DNA from: Chondrilla cf. caribensis | Taxonomy: Eukaryota; Porifera; Demospongiae; Chondrillida; Chondrillidae | Reading direction: 5' to 3' | DNA: 64,000 bases | NCBI GenBank assembly: GCA_964020155.1 | Contig: OZ026559.1 | Span: forward strand, 2,194,345-2,258,344 | In this document: positions 40,459 to 52,672 of the stretch, piece after piece | Layout of the letters: each line of letters opens with the position of its first letter | Position numbering within the stretch: the first letter of the stretch is position 1 | Notes under the pieces: model-generated | What the model saw: only the letters and a program-made list of their open reading frames with translations | Told to the model about the DNA's origin: nothing | Database searches by the model: none | Position numbers and translations under genes: made by a program

Positions 40459-40742
40459 CATCATCATCATCATCATCATCTGTGCTGGGCTGGGCTCTTT
40501 GGAACAGCCAAATCTCCAATGTATCGATTTAATTAATCAATTATTTATTATTATTATTATTTATTAATAATTTTATTATTATTTTTATTTATGTTGTTAT
40601 TATTATTATTATTACTGTATATATTAATATATTATTATTACACAGTATATTATATAATAATTTATGTATATTAAAATCATTATATACATATGGTAAATAT
40701 TATATAATTTATGTATATATGTTTAAATAATAATAATAATAA
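40187..40742. repeat. AT-rich tract with TAA, ATT and CAT trinucleotide repeats
   Basis: (TAA)n at 40187-40219, (TAA)n plus (CAT)n at 40428-40480 and TTA/TAA-rich sequence to 40742. The unique pieces between them (40220-40300 and 40480-40530) are not recognised. The tract leads directly into the start of the retroelement-like ORF. Confidence 0.88.
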
Positions 40743-40748
40743 ATTATA

Positions 40749-41525
40749 ATGACTACCTTATTAATTAATACACAAGCCCTAGACGCAGTGACCCGCTCCC
40801 GACTTTTGGCAGCTTCAGCAAAAGAATCTGGTACATGGCTTGATGCCCTTCCTGTTTCTTCTCTGGGCTTGCGCATGGACAACGACACTGTTCGAGTTGC
40901 AGTTGGCATTCGCCTAGGTGCAACCCTGTGCAGGCCACACATCTGTCACCACTGTGGGATGCAGGTTGATGGTTTTGCCACACATGGCCTCAGCTGCAGA
41001 TGGAGCGAGGGTCGTCACCATCGCCATGCTGCAATCAACGAAATTGTCCATCGGGCAATGTCCACAGCACGCCTTCCATCAAGATTGGAGCCAACAGGCT
41101 TGTTCCGTTCAGATGGAAAACGCCCTGATGGTATCACACTGGTACCCTGGAGGAGTTCCAGGCTACTTGTCTGGGATGCTACCTGCCCAGGCACATTTGC
41201 ACCTTCCCATCTCGCAAGTGCCACCAGTGAGCCAGGTGCAGTAGCTGCCATGGCTGAGCTCAACAAGCGTGCCAATTGCAAGTACTCATCCCTCAACCAA
41301 TGTCACATCTTTACACCAGTGGCTATTGAGACAGCGGGCCCCTTTGGGCCAGACACCCTCTCGTTTTTAATAGAGCTGGGCTACCGGCTCAGGCAGGTCA
41401 GTGGGGAGGTCAAATCATTCAGCTACCTGCAGCAACGCCTGTCAATAGCGGTGCAATGCGGGAATACGGCATCAGTGATGGGAACAATGGGAGGCACCAT
41501 CGGCTCTGTTGATTTTTTTTCTTGA
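40749..41525 (+). CDS. C-terminal fragment of a reverse-transcriptase retroelement polyprotein
   Basis: A 258-codon open frame, much richer in GC than its flanks. It contains a CCHC knuckle (C-H-H-C, then H and C in THGLSC), followed by GRHHRHAAINEIVHRAM, LEPTGLFRSDGKRPDG and LLVWDATCPGTFAPSHL. From memory, this string of motifs follows the reverse-transcriptase domain in retroelement proteins of many aquatic invertebrates. The RPD...WDAT pattern resembles a PD-(D/E)XK-type nuclease (inference). No reverse-transcriptase motif is present, and both ends abut TAA/ATT repeats. It is therefore probably a 5'-truncated insertion, not a host gene. Confidence 0.6.
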   Translation: MTTLLINTQALDAVTRSRLLAASAKESGTWLDALPVSSLGLRMDNDTVRVAVGIRLGATLCRPHICHHCGMQVDGFATHGLSCRWSEGRHHRHAAINEIVHRAMSTARLPSRLEPTGLFRSDGKRPDGITLVPWRSSRLLVWDATCPGTFAPSHLASATSEPGAVAAMAELNKRANCKYSSLNQCHIFTPVAIETAGPFGPDTLSFLIELGYRLRQVSGEVKSFSYLQQRLSIAVQCGNTASVMGTMGGTIGSVDFFS

Positions 41526-42425
41526 ATTATAAAAATATTATTATTATAATAATATTATTACTGTTTCATATTATTATAATATGTATGATCTTTTATTATT
41601 AATATTATAGGTTTCCCATATATATTACTGTGCACAGAATTAAATTTTTGTATATCTTAATAATAATTATTATTATGAATTTTATGTATTATTATTCCAA
41701 TTCTATCATCATTCGATAATATTGTATTACATATACACAGATATTGATACATATTTATTTTCATACATGAGGGATTGACCTGCAATGGTAGGCACACAAC
41801 CATAACTCATCAATATCACTGTTTAAAGGGGCCCATCCCACATTACCCCAGTTTCCCAAATTACCATGTGTTACCCGAGTGACGAGGCTCACACATAACG
41901 CCATGATAATGCACAGTAAATGTTACGCATGATGACCACGGAGTTCAACCTGTGCATTTGTACATGTATCACTAATGTCTTGCTATCATAAGTACATGGA
42001 GGTTCAAATAGTTGACCCGCCTACCAGTTGGACATGTATTAACGACTGTTCATTTCAGTTACATTTTAGAACCATCTGTTGTCTCCTTTGACACTATAAG
42101 GTGAGTGAAGAAGCCAATTCAGACATTATTAGTACTTAATAATTATGATATAAACCTACAACCACTGTAATTTAATTTGACTCCAGTTCCTTTGGTAGAA
42201 AGACGATGAATATAGGTAAAAGTTCGCGTGGGGTAACTTGGAATGTGCTTCTTTACTTCTAACAGATGCCGTTAATATTTAGTTATTGACATCTGCACGT
42301 CTTCGAATGTTAAATCGCCTATCTTTGGAGATGACAATAACAATAAATGGCATAAATAGATCAATGTTAGAGTGCTGGAGGCCATCGTTTCCAAGTTGAA
42401 CCCCTGCTGTTTCCCAGTTAAAATT

Positions 42426-42894
42426 ACCGTAGTGTCCGAAATTTTCGCGGGACGTAATTTTCACGAATCGTTTGATCGCTTATGTGTTATGAATGGCGAC
42501 GGAACGCAAGGTACCATCGTTTACAGTCGGGAAAAGCTTCTGACGTTTTATTTTTCTGAAAAAGAACTGCAAGATTGCTCGCTTTTGAAGATGCCCACGT
42601 TTGAGTATGAGAGCTGTATTCGAGAATATCATGTTTATTAGACTATTTGGAGCAGTAGCATTGGAGAGGTTCTTAGCTGCCGTCAAGAGCCCAGGAACGC
42701 TGAAGATCCCTTCGCTACAGGCGTATACAAAGGCATGCGCCCTTTGTTCCCACGTTGCCCGTACTACCAACGTATAAACGGCCGCCATTTTATACATACC
42801 AACGATAATTTTCGCGAATGAAAATTCCTGGAATCCGACCTTCCTCGCGAAATTCGCGAAAATTACGTCCCGCGAAAATTTCGGACACTACGGT
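42426..42894. mobile_element. TIR element with ~45-bp ends, only in unit A
   Basis: ACCGTAGTGTCCGAAATTTT is mirrored by AAAATTTCGGACACTACGGT, with TA at both borders; complementarity continues for about 45 bp. It sits in the leader intron of the first GTPase gene and is absent from the same place in unit B. The interior resembles the element at 61149 (ESCI..HVYY frame), so both belong to one family. Confidence 0.85.
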
Positions 42895-43002
42895 ATCATC
42901 GTCTATTCCCTTTTGGCTACACTCTTCTATTATCATAGATTCATCCATTTGTTTCCTCATTACTTTGACACTGTGTTCAATTCATCTAGGAAATATAGGG
43001 AC

Positions 43003-45589
43003 ATGGACATGTACAATTTCAATAACACTACGAGTCCTAATGCTACTTCAAATTCACCAGATTTTTCTTTAGTTGGTGAGTTGACATTAATTTGTCATGA
43101 AATTGATTTATTATTGGGCTTTCTCTCACAAAAAATAATATACAGTATTAATTAATACATATTATGTAAAATTAATAATAATAATTACAGTATAATATCA
43201 TAATTAATATAATGTATGTGAATAACGTTTATATTACAGTATCAAAATATAATTTACACAATATTGGAACAGCCATCATCCATTTCAATAACAATAACCA
43301 CAACACTATCACTTGACAATACAATATGTGTTTCTCAATGACATGTAGTGTGTAATATCCATGGTAATTTTTAAATTGTTATTCTAATCATTATTATGAT
43401 GCTATTTAATAAATAAATTATTACTAATCTGATATCTAATTGCTACTATTTTTTAAGTAATTATGACAAGTAATTGAGATCCTTATATAGTCAACTGTGT
43501 TTGCATAATATTATATCTATAATGTTAATAATAAATAATAATAATAATAACTCATATTTACAATTAAATAAAATACAGATAATAATAATGATAATAAGGG
43601 TTACATCTATTGCATAAGTAGAGCACACATGCATGTGCTCAGAATTGATAAATAACATTAATAGTCAGGGGGGAAGCAGTGGGCACTGGTTCCCAGAATG
43701 GCTGCTGCATTATGACATATATATTGATTATGTTCATACAGTATCATTGCTTATGCATGGTATTGGAATGATTTTACACTTCAGAAGTGGTTGGTTGTGA
43801 CAATGTTTGCGGTCATTGGTTCATAATAGCTTTGAATGGGTTCCATACATATGGCTCTTTTAAATTATGATGCATGGTTTCAGTTTTCAAAAAATCTAAC
43901 CAAACAAGTAATTCAAGTTTAAAAACTCATGGGGCTGCCACCTCCACACTCAAATTACTTGGCCCTTTTCTTAGGTTTGGAAGAATAGTAGTAGCAATAG
44001 TGTATATTTAGTCAGTATACTGTGTATATTATATTATCGTCATCAATTGAAAATTAATAAATATTTTGTAAGTAATTCTATCTATCTATGTCTGTCTTAT
44101 CCTAATAATTTATATATTAGCGCTATATTTATTTCATATTATTCTTATTGTATTACTATTGTACTCAAAATATGTAGATCATAGTCCCATTATTTCAATA
44201 TGTATTACTTATTAATATTTATAGTGATAATATAAGTGCTTTAATATAAGTGCTTTTATTCTATCTATCGATTACCATATTAATATTTCTCTTCTGTATA
44301 TATTATTATACACGTATTATATATATTATACATTTAAATGTACATGTAACAATATTAAATATTACTCTTAAAATATTGTTTTCCTGCAGGATTCTCAATA
44401 ATGGGGTTCGCAATGAGCATGGTCTTGGTCATCATCACTATTGTGGGCACATTTTGCATCCTAAAAGTAGCAGAGAAAACCATTCACAAATCTTTTATTG
44501 GTATTTGCTGTGTGCTTACACTAACCATGGTCATCGGATGTAATATCGTCCCAGTGATTATATGCGTTGATGCACTGCACAAGCAGATGGATGAAGTAAT
44601 TTTATGTGGTAAATCTCATGTTATTGTGATAATTATAGCACACATGCATGATTAGCTATCATGAAATGCTTAATAGAACAATATGAAACTATATCCGTGC
44701 CAAAGTGGACAATTGTTAGTCTAGGAAAGAGAGGGATCGTTAATTAGACCAAGTTATGTGGATTTCAATATTCAAGAGATATCAGCTGCAGCTATCTTGG
44801 TAGATGGTTACTTTTACCATATGCACTGGAGATAATGGGTAAATCTTTTCTCAACATGTTCTTGAGTCAGTTGACATTTTCAAGAAAGGATATTTTCACG
44901 TCAGTAGTTTATGATATGGCCTTTATTCCACTGTCTTTTCACCTGATATCTCTTTGTAACCCTATTAATACATAATATTTTTTATATTTTGAATACTCCT
45001 CATCCATTTCACTATCAATGTTACTTCCACTCTTGCAGTCTTTCCGGGAATTTTGGTTTTGGCATCAAGCTCAATAATACTTCTTCCTTACCTCTTTGTA
45101 ATAATAGCCATGACACATACTGGTAAGTATTGCATGTATCAGAATTCTGAATAGTTATAATCATCACTACATTACTCTATGTTACACATAGAGTAACTGT
45201 AACTGCACATGGTTGACTGAGCCAGTCTGATAGACTTGGTGACCATTAATTTTATGAATATTATTCAGTGATTTCTGTCTTGTTGGAAGCGAGTTATAGA
45301 TATGTGACCTGTGAACAGACATGTATTAACAAGGAAATACGAGAATGACACAATCAACCCATAAATTCTGAAAGACATCTGTTTCTTTTATTTAAGAAAT
45401 TCAAGGTACTGACCGCAGACTATATTGCATTGGTTGAAAGAAGCAAACTATATAATATTTTAATAATTTCATATCAAATTGCTGCACCCATGATCATTGA
45501 TTTGAAATAATACTCTATTATAATAATTATTGAAAAATCATTAATATTGCAAGTCACTATTAGATTTCAGATAAATGCTATAATATATA

Positions 45590-45641
<52 letters not shown>

Positions 45642-48600
45642 TGGCAAACGCTTAATATGCCACATTTGGATTTAAACAATTTTGGCCTATTATCCTTTTG
45701 GCATATTAACCAAACTGTCAATGAACATCATTGAATGGAAGCAATAATTATAAATTAATGAGAATATACATAATAATGGTGATAATAGCTAAGACAAGCA
45801 CAGCTCCTGCTCCTACTATAACATTAGCAAACAGTCAGGAAGTAGCCTGCACTTGTGACTGTGTAGCACAATAGATAGTGATAAAGTGATAAGTGACGCA
45901 AATGAAGTGTGGCATATAAAGTGTTACCTAACACATGGTAATCAATCAATTGGTGTCAGTATAACAATGGTGGATGGTGGATATGGCATTTGGCGAAATA
46001 TATGTATAGTAATTACATACTAATGAATTCGTTCAGGAAAATAGTGGCATAATAAGCGGTTCGGCATAATAAGCGGTGGCATATTAAGCGTTTACCACTG
46101 TATATATATTATACCTTGATGCATGTAATTGAACATCCTCTCAGAAAAAATTAAATGTTATTTTCTGTCCAACTTCATGTTTATTGCTTCTCAATTTGAA
46201 TAGATCATGTTATAGGTTTATTTAATATATATTTCTCTGTAGTAACAGTGCACAATAACTGGATGGGACACTACAAAGCTGTGTGTAAAAAACATTCCTC
46301 AGTGAAAATTCGATTGACCCGCTGTTTGTTTATTGGCCCACCTGGTGTGGGAAAATCCAGCCTGAAACACTTGCTACTTCACAACCAGTCCATTGATGTC
46401 TCTAGCAGCACTCTAGTGTTGGAGGAACCAAGCATAGTTACACAAGAACATGAGAGCCCCTGGATAGTAGTTGATAATGATATGCGCAAACAGCTGGTGA
46501 AGCGTAAAGCTAAACTAATACATTTGGAATTGGTGGAGAAGCAACAGTATTATTGTTGTGATAGTTGCTGCAATTTTGAGAAGTTATATTTCAACAGAAA
46601 TGAATCACAATTCACATCCAACTTGGATGAAGAATCAAGCTGTTTTCATTCCCGTGAAAGTAGAGATTGGAATCTTTTGACTGAAGCCTTGAGTGAATTG
46701 CATGAGGAAATTGAAACACAGAGGATTACGCAATATTCTGAGGGTCAAGAATTCATGCAGTTCATTCATTTTTTGGATTCAGGTGGTCAGCCAGTGTTTC
46801 ATGACATCTTACCTCTGTTCATAGGAACACCATGCCTGTATGTCTATGTGTTCAACTCTGTCTATGGCCTGGATGTACCATTGCCAATAAATTATCGTCC
46901 TACTAATGGCCAGGACCCATTCATTCAGACAGGAACTGAAACAGCACGTGATTCAATGCTACGTACCTTTTCCAGCATTCATACCATGCAACAGAAGGTT
47001 TCAGTTAATTTTAAAGATCTGCTCAATGAGGATGGAGATGCCCCACAAAGTTGCGTACTGCCAGTTGCTACATTCAAGGACAAATTGCTGGAAGGAAATG
47101 GTGAACTGAGAAATGAGGCAGATCTTCACTGTCAATGGGCATCTGAGCATGAAAGCCAAGCGTTGAAGCCATATAAGTCTCTACTCAGCTCAAAAGACTT
47201 ACTTCTCATCAATAATCAGATGCACACTCCTGGATCAAATGCTACGAGAGACGATAAATCCACTTTGGAGGCACTCAAGAAATCAGTTTCTTCATCAACA
47301 TCTGCATTCAACATTGAGATACCACTCTTATGGCTAATTGTTGATCTCATAACCAACAAGACAGGATTAAAGTTCATTGAGTATTCCTGTCTCCGGAAAT
47401 TTTGCCTCAAAGAACATTTTGTTTCTTCTAAGAGAGAATTCAGCGCACTCATTGCCTTCATGCACACCCTTGGGTTCTTTGCTTACTTCAAAATCCCAAC
47501 ATTCACTAAGCCCCGTCTGATATGCACTGATGCGTCTTTCCTCTATCAACAAGTCTCCAAGCTCCTTGTGGTTCAATTCCTCCCATCACCACAATGCGAT
47601 TCCACTAAAGAACTGAAGGCAATGGGTATCATAAGCAGTAAATATTCCACGATGTTTGACGAGCTGGGAATTGCCAAGAATGATATAATGAATCACCAGT
47701 GGTTCCTCCAGCTCCTGGTCCATGTTGGAATTGCAGCCAAAATAAAGAATGATTGTCACTTTGTCCCACACACTCTACCACCCAAGCCCGTCTCCCCTTC
47801 GCCACTCTCTGAATACAGTCAGTATTCCGTCAGTCCAATATGTTTCACAGTAAAATTGAAGCAAGACGTGTCATTTGGACCTGATTACATCTATATTCTT
47901 CCCAGAGGCATCTATTGTCAGCTGTGCACGTATGTCATTCGTAAAGCAAGATGGTTGCCATTGCCAGAGAGAAGCTGCCGTACTAGAGTTGCATATGTGA
48001 TGGATACCACCGCCTCAATCTACTTGACAGAAACCCCCACCCACATTGAAGTATCAGTTCATGTACATCAAGGATGTAGACGTACCATATCAGATGTCCA
48101 CTCTATTTGCAGCAAGATCAAGACTCTTGTTCTCAGGGGTATCAAGGCTGCTTACAAGACCCTTTTCAGCCAGAGTGCCAGTGATGTGTCAATTGCAGTG
48201 GGATTTACATGCCACTGTAGAAGTGCCAGTAGAGACAGTCACCTAAGTCTTGTCACTGATGACATTAAATTTTGTAAGAGTGCCTGTTGCAGCCATGGCA
48301 TAATCACTCAACTTCGTCCACAGGAAATTGTCTGGCTCACAAAAGATAGTGTGGTAAGTGAATATTTTCATTGAATGATGTCCAATGTCGTGTACATAAT
48401 TGATGTCTTATGCAACATTTTAGCATTCTATGTCAATATAATAATTATGTGCTTGAAGTATACTCCCTTTATGTATACTAGACTGTTAGCATTGCATATC
48501 ATTATGTACTGAGGTTTTAGCAGGAAATTAAAATTATTATGAGCTACTCAACCTATTATAAGATTAGTACAATGTCATGCTGTTTCCAACTATTGAAACG

Positions 48601-49647
48601 CCATCATTATTACATTATTTTCTGAAAGTTTGTAGTAGTGGTTGACTAATATTATAACTGTGATTCATTTTTCAATTCACCTCTGATTATAGTATTAAAA
48701 TTACATATATCTTGATATTTGCATGTAATCACCATATACGTGTGCTAAAACTTTAATGATATCTTCAATTCTTGTTTCAGACTGATAGTGCTGATGTTGT
48801 CATACAAAATGTACATGTGGGAGTAGAAAGAATCTGCATTGTACATGATAGGTCTAAAGAGCCTCTTAGTAGAGAAGAACAACTACCACCTGTGGAGCCC
48901 TCATGTGATGAAGGTTGGTATATATACAATTCCTTTGTGTATGTCCACATTTGACTGTTTCAACCTTATCCCTTCGTATATTGCAAGTTGAATACACCAG
49001 TGTAGTTGGAGATGTGGAGAGAACTCTATCTGAAGACCGTCATAGTAGAGAAGAACCACTACCACCTGTGGAGTCCTCACGTGATAAAGGTTGGTATATA
49101 TACCATTCCTTTTTGTGTGTCCACATTTCACTGTTCCGACCTGATCCCCTCGTATATTGCATCCTAGCACCTGTGTGTTTGTTGTACATACATACATCTC
49201 AAAGTAAGTTATCTATTACTTTTTCTAGCTATAGTACTAATTCTAATGGTTCAATGTAATATGTGAATCGGTTCAATGTATGCGAATATCACATAAATTA
49301 ATATTATATTCTTTGATTCTTTGGGTTTGCACCATGTAGATCCACTCCTGACCACACCCACTCTTAACAAGATCGATGATCTCATAGTTCGACAAATCGC
49401 TCTTGATTGGTATAGAGTTGGTTCACACTTGGAGATAGAGATTCATACTCTAAACATAATTGAAGCAGACATCCACCCACCAAGTGTGGAGAAGTGCTGT
49501 TTTACCATGTTTAACAAGTGGCTGTCTCATGAGAAAGGTACAGGTCCTGCCCCAAGACTCTGGAGAACTGTTCTCAAGGCACTCAAGGAAGTTGGATACA
49601 CCACTGTAGCTGGAGATGTTGAGAGAATTCTATTTGAAAGGAAATAA
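43003..49647 (+). CDS. Predicted three-pass membrane ROC-COR GTPase with death domain, paralogue A
   Basis: Coding exons are 43003-43075, 44390-44608, 45039-45122, 46243-48353, 48781-48913 and 49340-49647 (2928 nt, 975 residues). An untranslated leader exon probably ends at AAG|GTGAGT, 42100. Residues 1-24 carry two N-glycosylation sequons (NNT, NAT). Hydrophobic segments lie at about 30-49, 60-84 and 102-122, with positive loops placed so that the C-terminal part is cytosolic. The large exon has a P-loop GPPGVGKSS (157-165), a G3-type LDSGGQ (D304) and TFKD (402-405). A COR-like region with IPLLWLIVDLI and LIAFMHTLGFFAYF follows. Residues 874-975 match a death domain (LALDWYR-like, MFNKWL, W-x-x-VLKALKEVGY). 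The ROC-COR-death order is known from DAPK-type proteins; the membrane segments replace the usual N-terminal repeats. Role in innate or cell-death signalling is inferred. Confidence 0.82.
43905..43962. mobile_element. 57-bp palindromic element, copy 2
   Basis: CAAGTAATTCAAGTTTAAAA to CACTCAAATTACTTGG, with the core GGGGCTGCCACCTCC. It lies in the first coding intron of paralogue A and is absent from the matching intron of paralogue B. Confidence 0.75.
45595..46104. mobile_element. (TA)n plus pogo-like TIR element, only in unit A
   Basis: A TA run is interrupted by an element starting CAGTGGCAAACGCTTAATAT (45639) and ending ATATTAAGCGTTTACCACTG (46100), TIRs of about 25 bp with one mismatch and TA on both sides. 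Internal TTTGGCATATTAACC and GGCATAATAAGCGG motifs repeat the end. No transposase is encoded. Unit B lacks it. Confidence 0.85.
48985..49090 (+). pseudogene. Relic of a duplicated death-domain end plus linker
   Basis: Inside the last intron of paralogue A, the frame VEYTSVVGDVERTLSEDRHS then REEPLPPVESSRDKG is open and ends in phase 1 before GTTGGTATATATACC. The first half matches the death-domain C-terminus (EVGYTTVAGDVERILFE). The second half matches the linker exon (SREEQLPPVEPSCDEG). It joins a domain end to the next linker, as expected if linker and death-domain units were once tandem. It could still serve as an alternative exon (acceptor-like TATATTGCAAG). Confidence 0.65.
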
Positions 49648-50308
49648 CATTATTATGTTTGCTTTGTGTAGAACTACCTCAACCTACTGTAATTATATAC
49701 AATGTAATTTGTATATTATTGTTTGTTAAGACTTTAGTTATAGATGAAAATAACCAGTATATTCGATTTTGAGAACGTGATTATTTTAAAATATCTGTAT
49801 TTTAATTGCCATGCATATTTCCTATAATGATAATTAAAATAATAATATATAATATACCATTGCAGATGAATCTGCATATGTAATACATCATGCATCATGA
49901 TAGTATGAATTTAGAATCGACACTGACTGTACAACCATAGGATTTCAAGCTATGGGTTACAAAATTGTATCTAAACAAGAGATGCCAAGAGGCTATTACA
50001 CTAGGCACTCAGAAAAAAGGAGGAAAAACGTATAGTAAAAGCGGAATTTAATATTTAATTTATAATAATATGGCGTGGTTATTGTCTATTATGGTAGGTC
50101 TAGATATCTAAAGTCAAGTAACATAATTTGAGTCCCACCACTATTGAAATCTGTTGTGTACTTGTAAAAGTAGGTATAACGACTGGGAGCTAGGTGTAGT
50201 CACTTGTACATTAGATCACACAATAAAATGAAGTTTGATTATTTTCAAGTTGGATTCATGTCCATACAAAAACAATATTGATTCAAGTTTTGATACACTG
50301 CCATAGAT

Positions 50309-51163
50309 CTAACACTTGCTAAGTTCAAATTCTGCCAGAATCCCCCAATGGTCACTGGGGAATCTTCCACAGGATTCCACACGCTCTTTACCAATTAACC
50401 TGAAGGACACAGGTTTTAGTTTATTTGTGTCTCTTCGACAAAGATACAGACGATCAAACCTCAACTTAGATTTATAAGGTGCCCCAAGGTTATCGTTGAC
50501 AGCAGTGTCCCATGTGTACTGGTGTTGAGGGTCAGATCCACATGATTCCCACACATCAACGCAACACGAAGGAACACGGACTGCAGCAACTTCAGCATCA
50601 CGTACATTCAAATCCCCGCCCAAAATGCTAGCCTGTCCATCGATATCGCACAGCTGGGTCATTTGTTCAAAACATTGTGCAAGCTGTCTCTTGCGTTCAC
50701 CGGACGAACTCTTCATGCTCTCAAGATGTGAGGTGAACAAGTGCACGGGGTGGTCCGAAATGGAAATCTTTTGGTGCAAGAGGTGACGTAACATTTGTGA
50801 ATAGGGAAATTTCGTGATTTTCAGAGAGTCGTCCAGGCAAATTGTCTTCTTCTTGAGGACGAATATCCCATGGAAATAGGGCAGCTGGTCGTTGGCACAC
50901 CGGCAGTCGTATTCAGACTCGAGAGCGTTCGACAGCATATCCCAAGTCATCGGTACTATTTCTTGAATAAAGACTACATCAGGTTTTTGCGTCGTTATGT
51001 TCTTCACCACAGACATGGTCCTCTCGAAAACGTTGTTGTTGTCCAAACCATCTATATTCCAAGTTAAGAGAGAGAATATTGTACTTTCTCCGATGATTCT
51101 AATCTCTTCTTCAGAATCTTTTCCCGTCGTTTTTAACCTAGCTTGACTTTCTTGGAAAGCCAT
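50309..51163 (-). CDS. TDP2: TDP2-like tyrosyl-DNA phosphodiesterase, copy A
   Basis: An intronless 284-codon gene of the endonuclease/exonuclease/phosphatase fold. Catalytic landmarks are TWNIDGLD (34-41, Asn36), FIQEIV (Glu68), a SHLES motif (145-149), GGDLN (182-186) and PSDHWG (His272). These motifs are those of TDP2, which removes topoisomerase II peptides from 5' DNA ends. It is shorter than vertebrate TDP2 because the N-terminal UBA domain is missing. The ATG at 51163 is the first in frame after a stop. The gene converges on the GTPase gene, with about 660 bp between their stop codons. The link between the two functions is unknown. Confidence 0.88.
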   Translation of the reverse strand: MAFQESQARLKTTGKDSEEEIRIIGESTIFSLLTWNIDGLDNNNVFERTMSVVKNITTQKPDVVFIQEIVPMTWDMLSNALESEYDCRCANDQLPYFHGIFVLKKKTICLDDSLKITKFPYSQMLRHLLHQKISISDHPVHLFTSHLESMKSSSGERKRQLAQCFEQMTQLCDIDGQASILGGDLNVRDAEVAAVRVPSCCVDVWESCGSDPQHQYTWDTAVNDNLGAPYKSKLRFDRLYLCRRDTNKLKPVSFRLIGKERVESCGRFPSDHWGILAEFELSKC

Positions 51164-51540
51164 TTTTCCGATTACAATACACGCAATAGATCACTCACCG
51201 GATTTCCTCGTTTCCTGTGTACGTATACTGTAAATGAAAATTGGACATAACGTATATCCTAGATTCACCCATCACTGCATGCGAACCCCCTTCTCGCCCA
51301 TGCACCCACCCACATACACCTAACAAAAGTGCTATTTAATATTTCAGTATTATACCTGGTCATGATCATAATACTGTACATAATACATGTAATGATTTGA
51401 CACAGAGTAAATGTTAGTCACGTCACATTGTCCTCAACACTACTGACAATGCTTGCTTTAGTGCACTAGAGGAATAAAATGAAATATCTGGACAAAAATC
51501 TAAAGTTAATCTCTAGTAGTTCGGAAACCAAGCCACAACT

Positions 51541-52672
51541 CTACATTTTTCCCAGGTCGGTCTTGCAGACAGGACAGGCACGGTGGGTGTCTTTCACCAC
51601 ACACAATGGGATCAAACAGCAACCACTGCAGAAGAAGAAGCAGAAAAAGTAGCCATACATTGGATTGGATTGAGCTAAAGGTATGTACACAGTAAGTGGT
51701 AGGCCCCTTCCATGTTTTCACACCACTCCACTTCATTCATATTCTGTCGTTGAACACAACATGAGGGAACACCAGCTACAACCTCAGCATCACATACATT
51801 CAACTCCAAAATCCAAATTCAAATCAGAATGGAAAAAAAAACAAACTTTTGTCTAATAAAGTTGAATCTGCGTACCATTGCAGTACATACATACGTACAT
51901 ACATAGGTATATTCACCATGGTGGGTGTGGTATCAAATTCTTTCAAAGTTACCAGTAGGACCATAGATGATATTCTCATATAATAATAATAATTATTATA
52001 TTATGTATCCTGAATTGTGGCAACATCAAAACTCTGGTTACAATAGAGCATTGAAGTGATTTCAAATATTGTCTTCAGTCTAAACCGATTGGACATATTA
52101 CCGTGTGAATGTGTTCTGTATCAATTCAAGTGAACCATGTTGCTGGTTTAAAACCAATTCAAATAAAGCACATCAATCCACTAGTGTTACCAGTGCTAGA
52201 ATGACCAACGGGGACACATACATAGAACACACGAAATATTTGCTTATGTAATCATTCTCACTATAATTCATGTAAACAGAAGATGGAAACAGAGGCAAAA
52301 ATATCTAAATATGCTGTGAATCGTTGTCACAGTAACAAGGCCTTACTACCACTGTTTGTACAGATGCACTACATCAGGCTTCTCACCACCAGGGGACGGG
52401 GATATCAAGCCAAGGAGACAGATGACTAGACACCACACTCAGGCAGTGAAACTCAATTATTATAATACAACTGTGCCACAGAGTGCTGAGTACTCACCAC
52501 CAGAGGATGGGGAAGAAGAACCCCAGGAGGAAGATGACAAGCACCCAAATCCAGGTACTTGAGCCCGTCTTCTGCATTGTTGTTGGGCTAACATTGTTCT
52601 GGCAGGATGGACAGGTGACACCACCCCCTCCACCAGTCTGTACAACAGTGACAGTAGTGGGAGCGGGTGCTT
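51541..52672 (-). CDS. LITAF-domain protein, two exons, 5' end unclear
   Basis: Exon 1 (about 52672-52498) ends in phase 2 at CTGGTG|GTGAGT; exon 2 is 51625-51541 (acceptor TTCTTCTGCAG, stop TAG). Joined, they read VTCPSCQNNVSPTTMQKTGS, then STWIWVLVIFLLGFFFPILW, CGCCLIPLCVVKDTHRACPV and CKTDLGKM. This is the complete LITAF fold: CPSC knuckle, membrane-inserted hydrophobic stretch, and HRACPVC knuckle. LITAF proteins sit on the cytosolic face of endosomes or lysosomes and bind zinc. Before APAPTTVTVVQTGGGGG the frame runs into a TDP2 fragment, so the true first exon is missing, displaced or fused. It may be a working gene with an unseen start or a pseudogene. Confidence 0.75.
52381..52430 (-). 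pseudogene. Degenerate copy of the LITAF exon 1 end
   Basis: The minus strand reads TCATCTGTCTCCTTGGCTTG then ATATCCCCGTCCCCTGGTGGTGAGAA. It aligns with the LITAF exon end TCATCTTCCTCCTGGGGTTC then TTCCCCATCCTCTGGTGGTGAGTA, including the donor. It is about 110 bp downstream of the intact exon, inside the intron. It looks like a decayed tandem exon copy. Confidence 0.55.

Larger units (their letters stand above)
42055..51500. repeat. Segmental duplication, unit A
   Basis: Sequence from CTGTTGTCTCCTTTGACAC onward is collinear with unit B (53035 to the window end). It includes the 5' leader, all GTPase exons, most introns and the TDP2 gene. The units differ by lineage-specific mobile-element insertions. 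Unit A alone is followed in this window by the LITAF-like gene. Confidence 0.9.

Noticed and set aside
46906..47576. ORFs in other frames within the GTPase exon, also 58183-59318 and 59788-60000
   Set aside because: They are shadow frames of the large coding exon.
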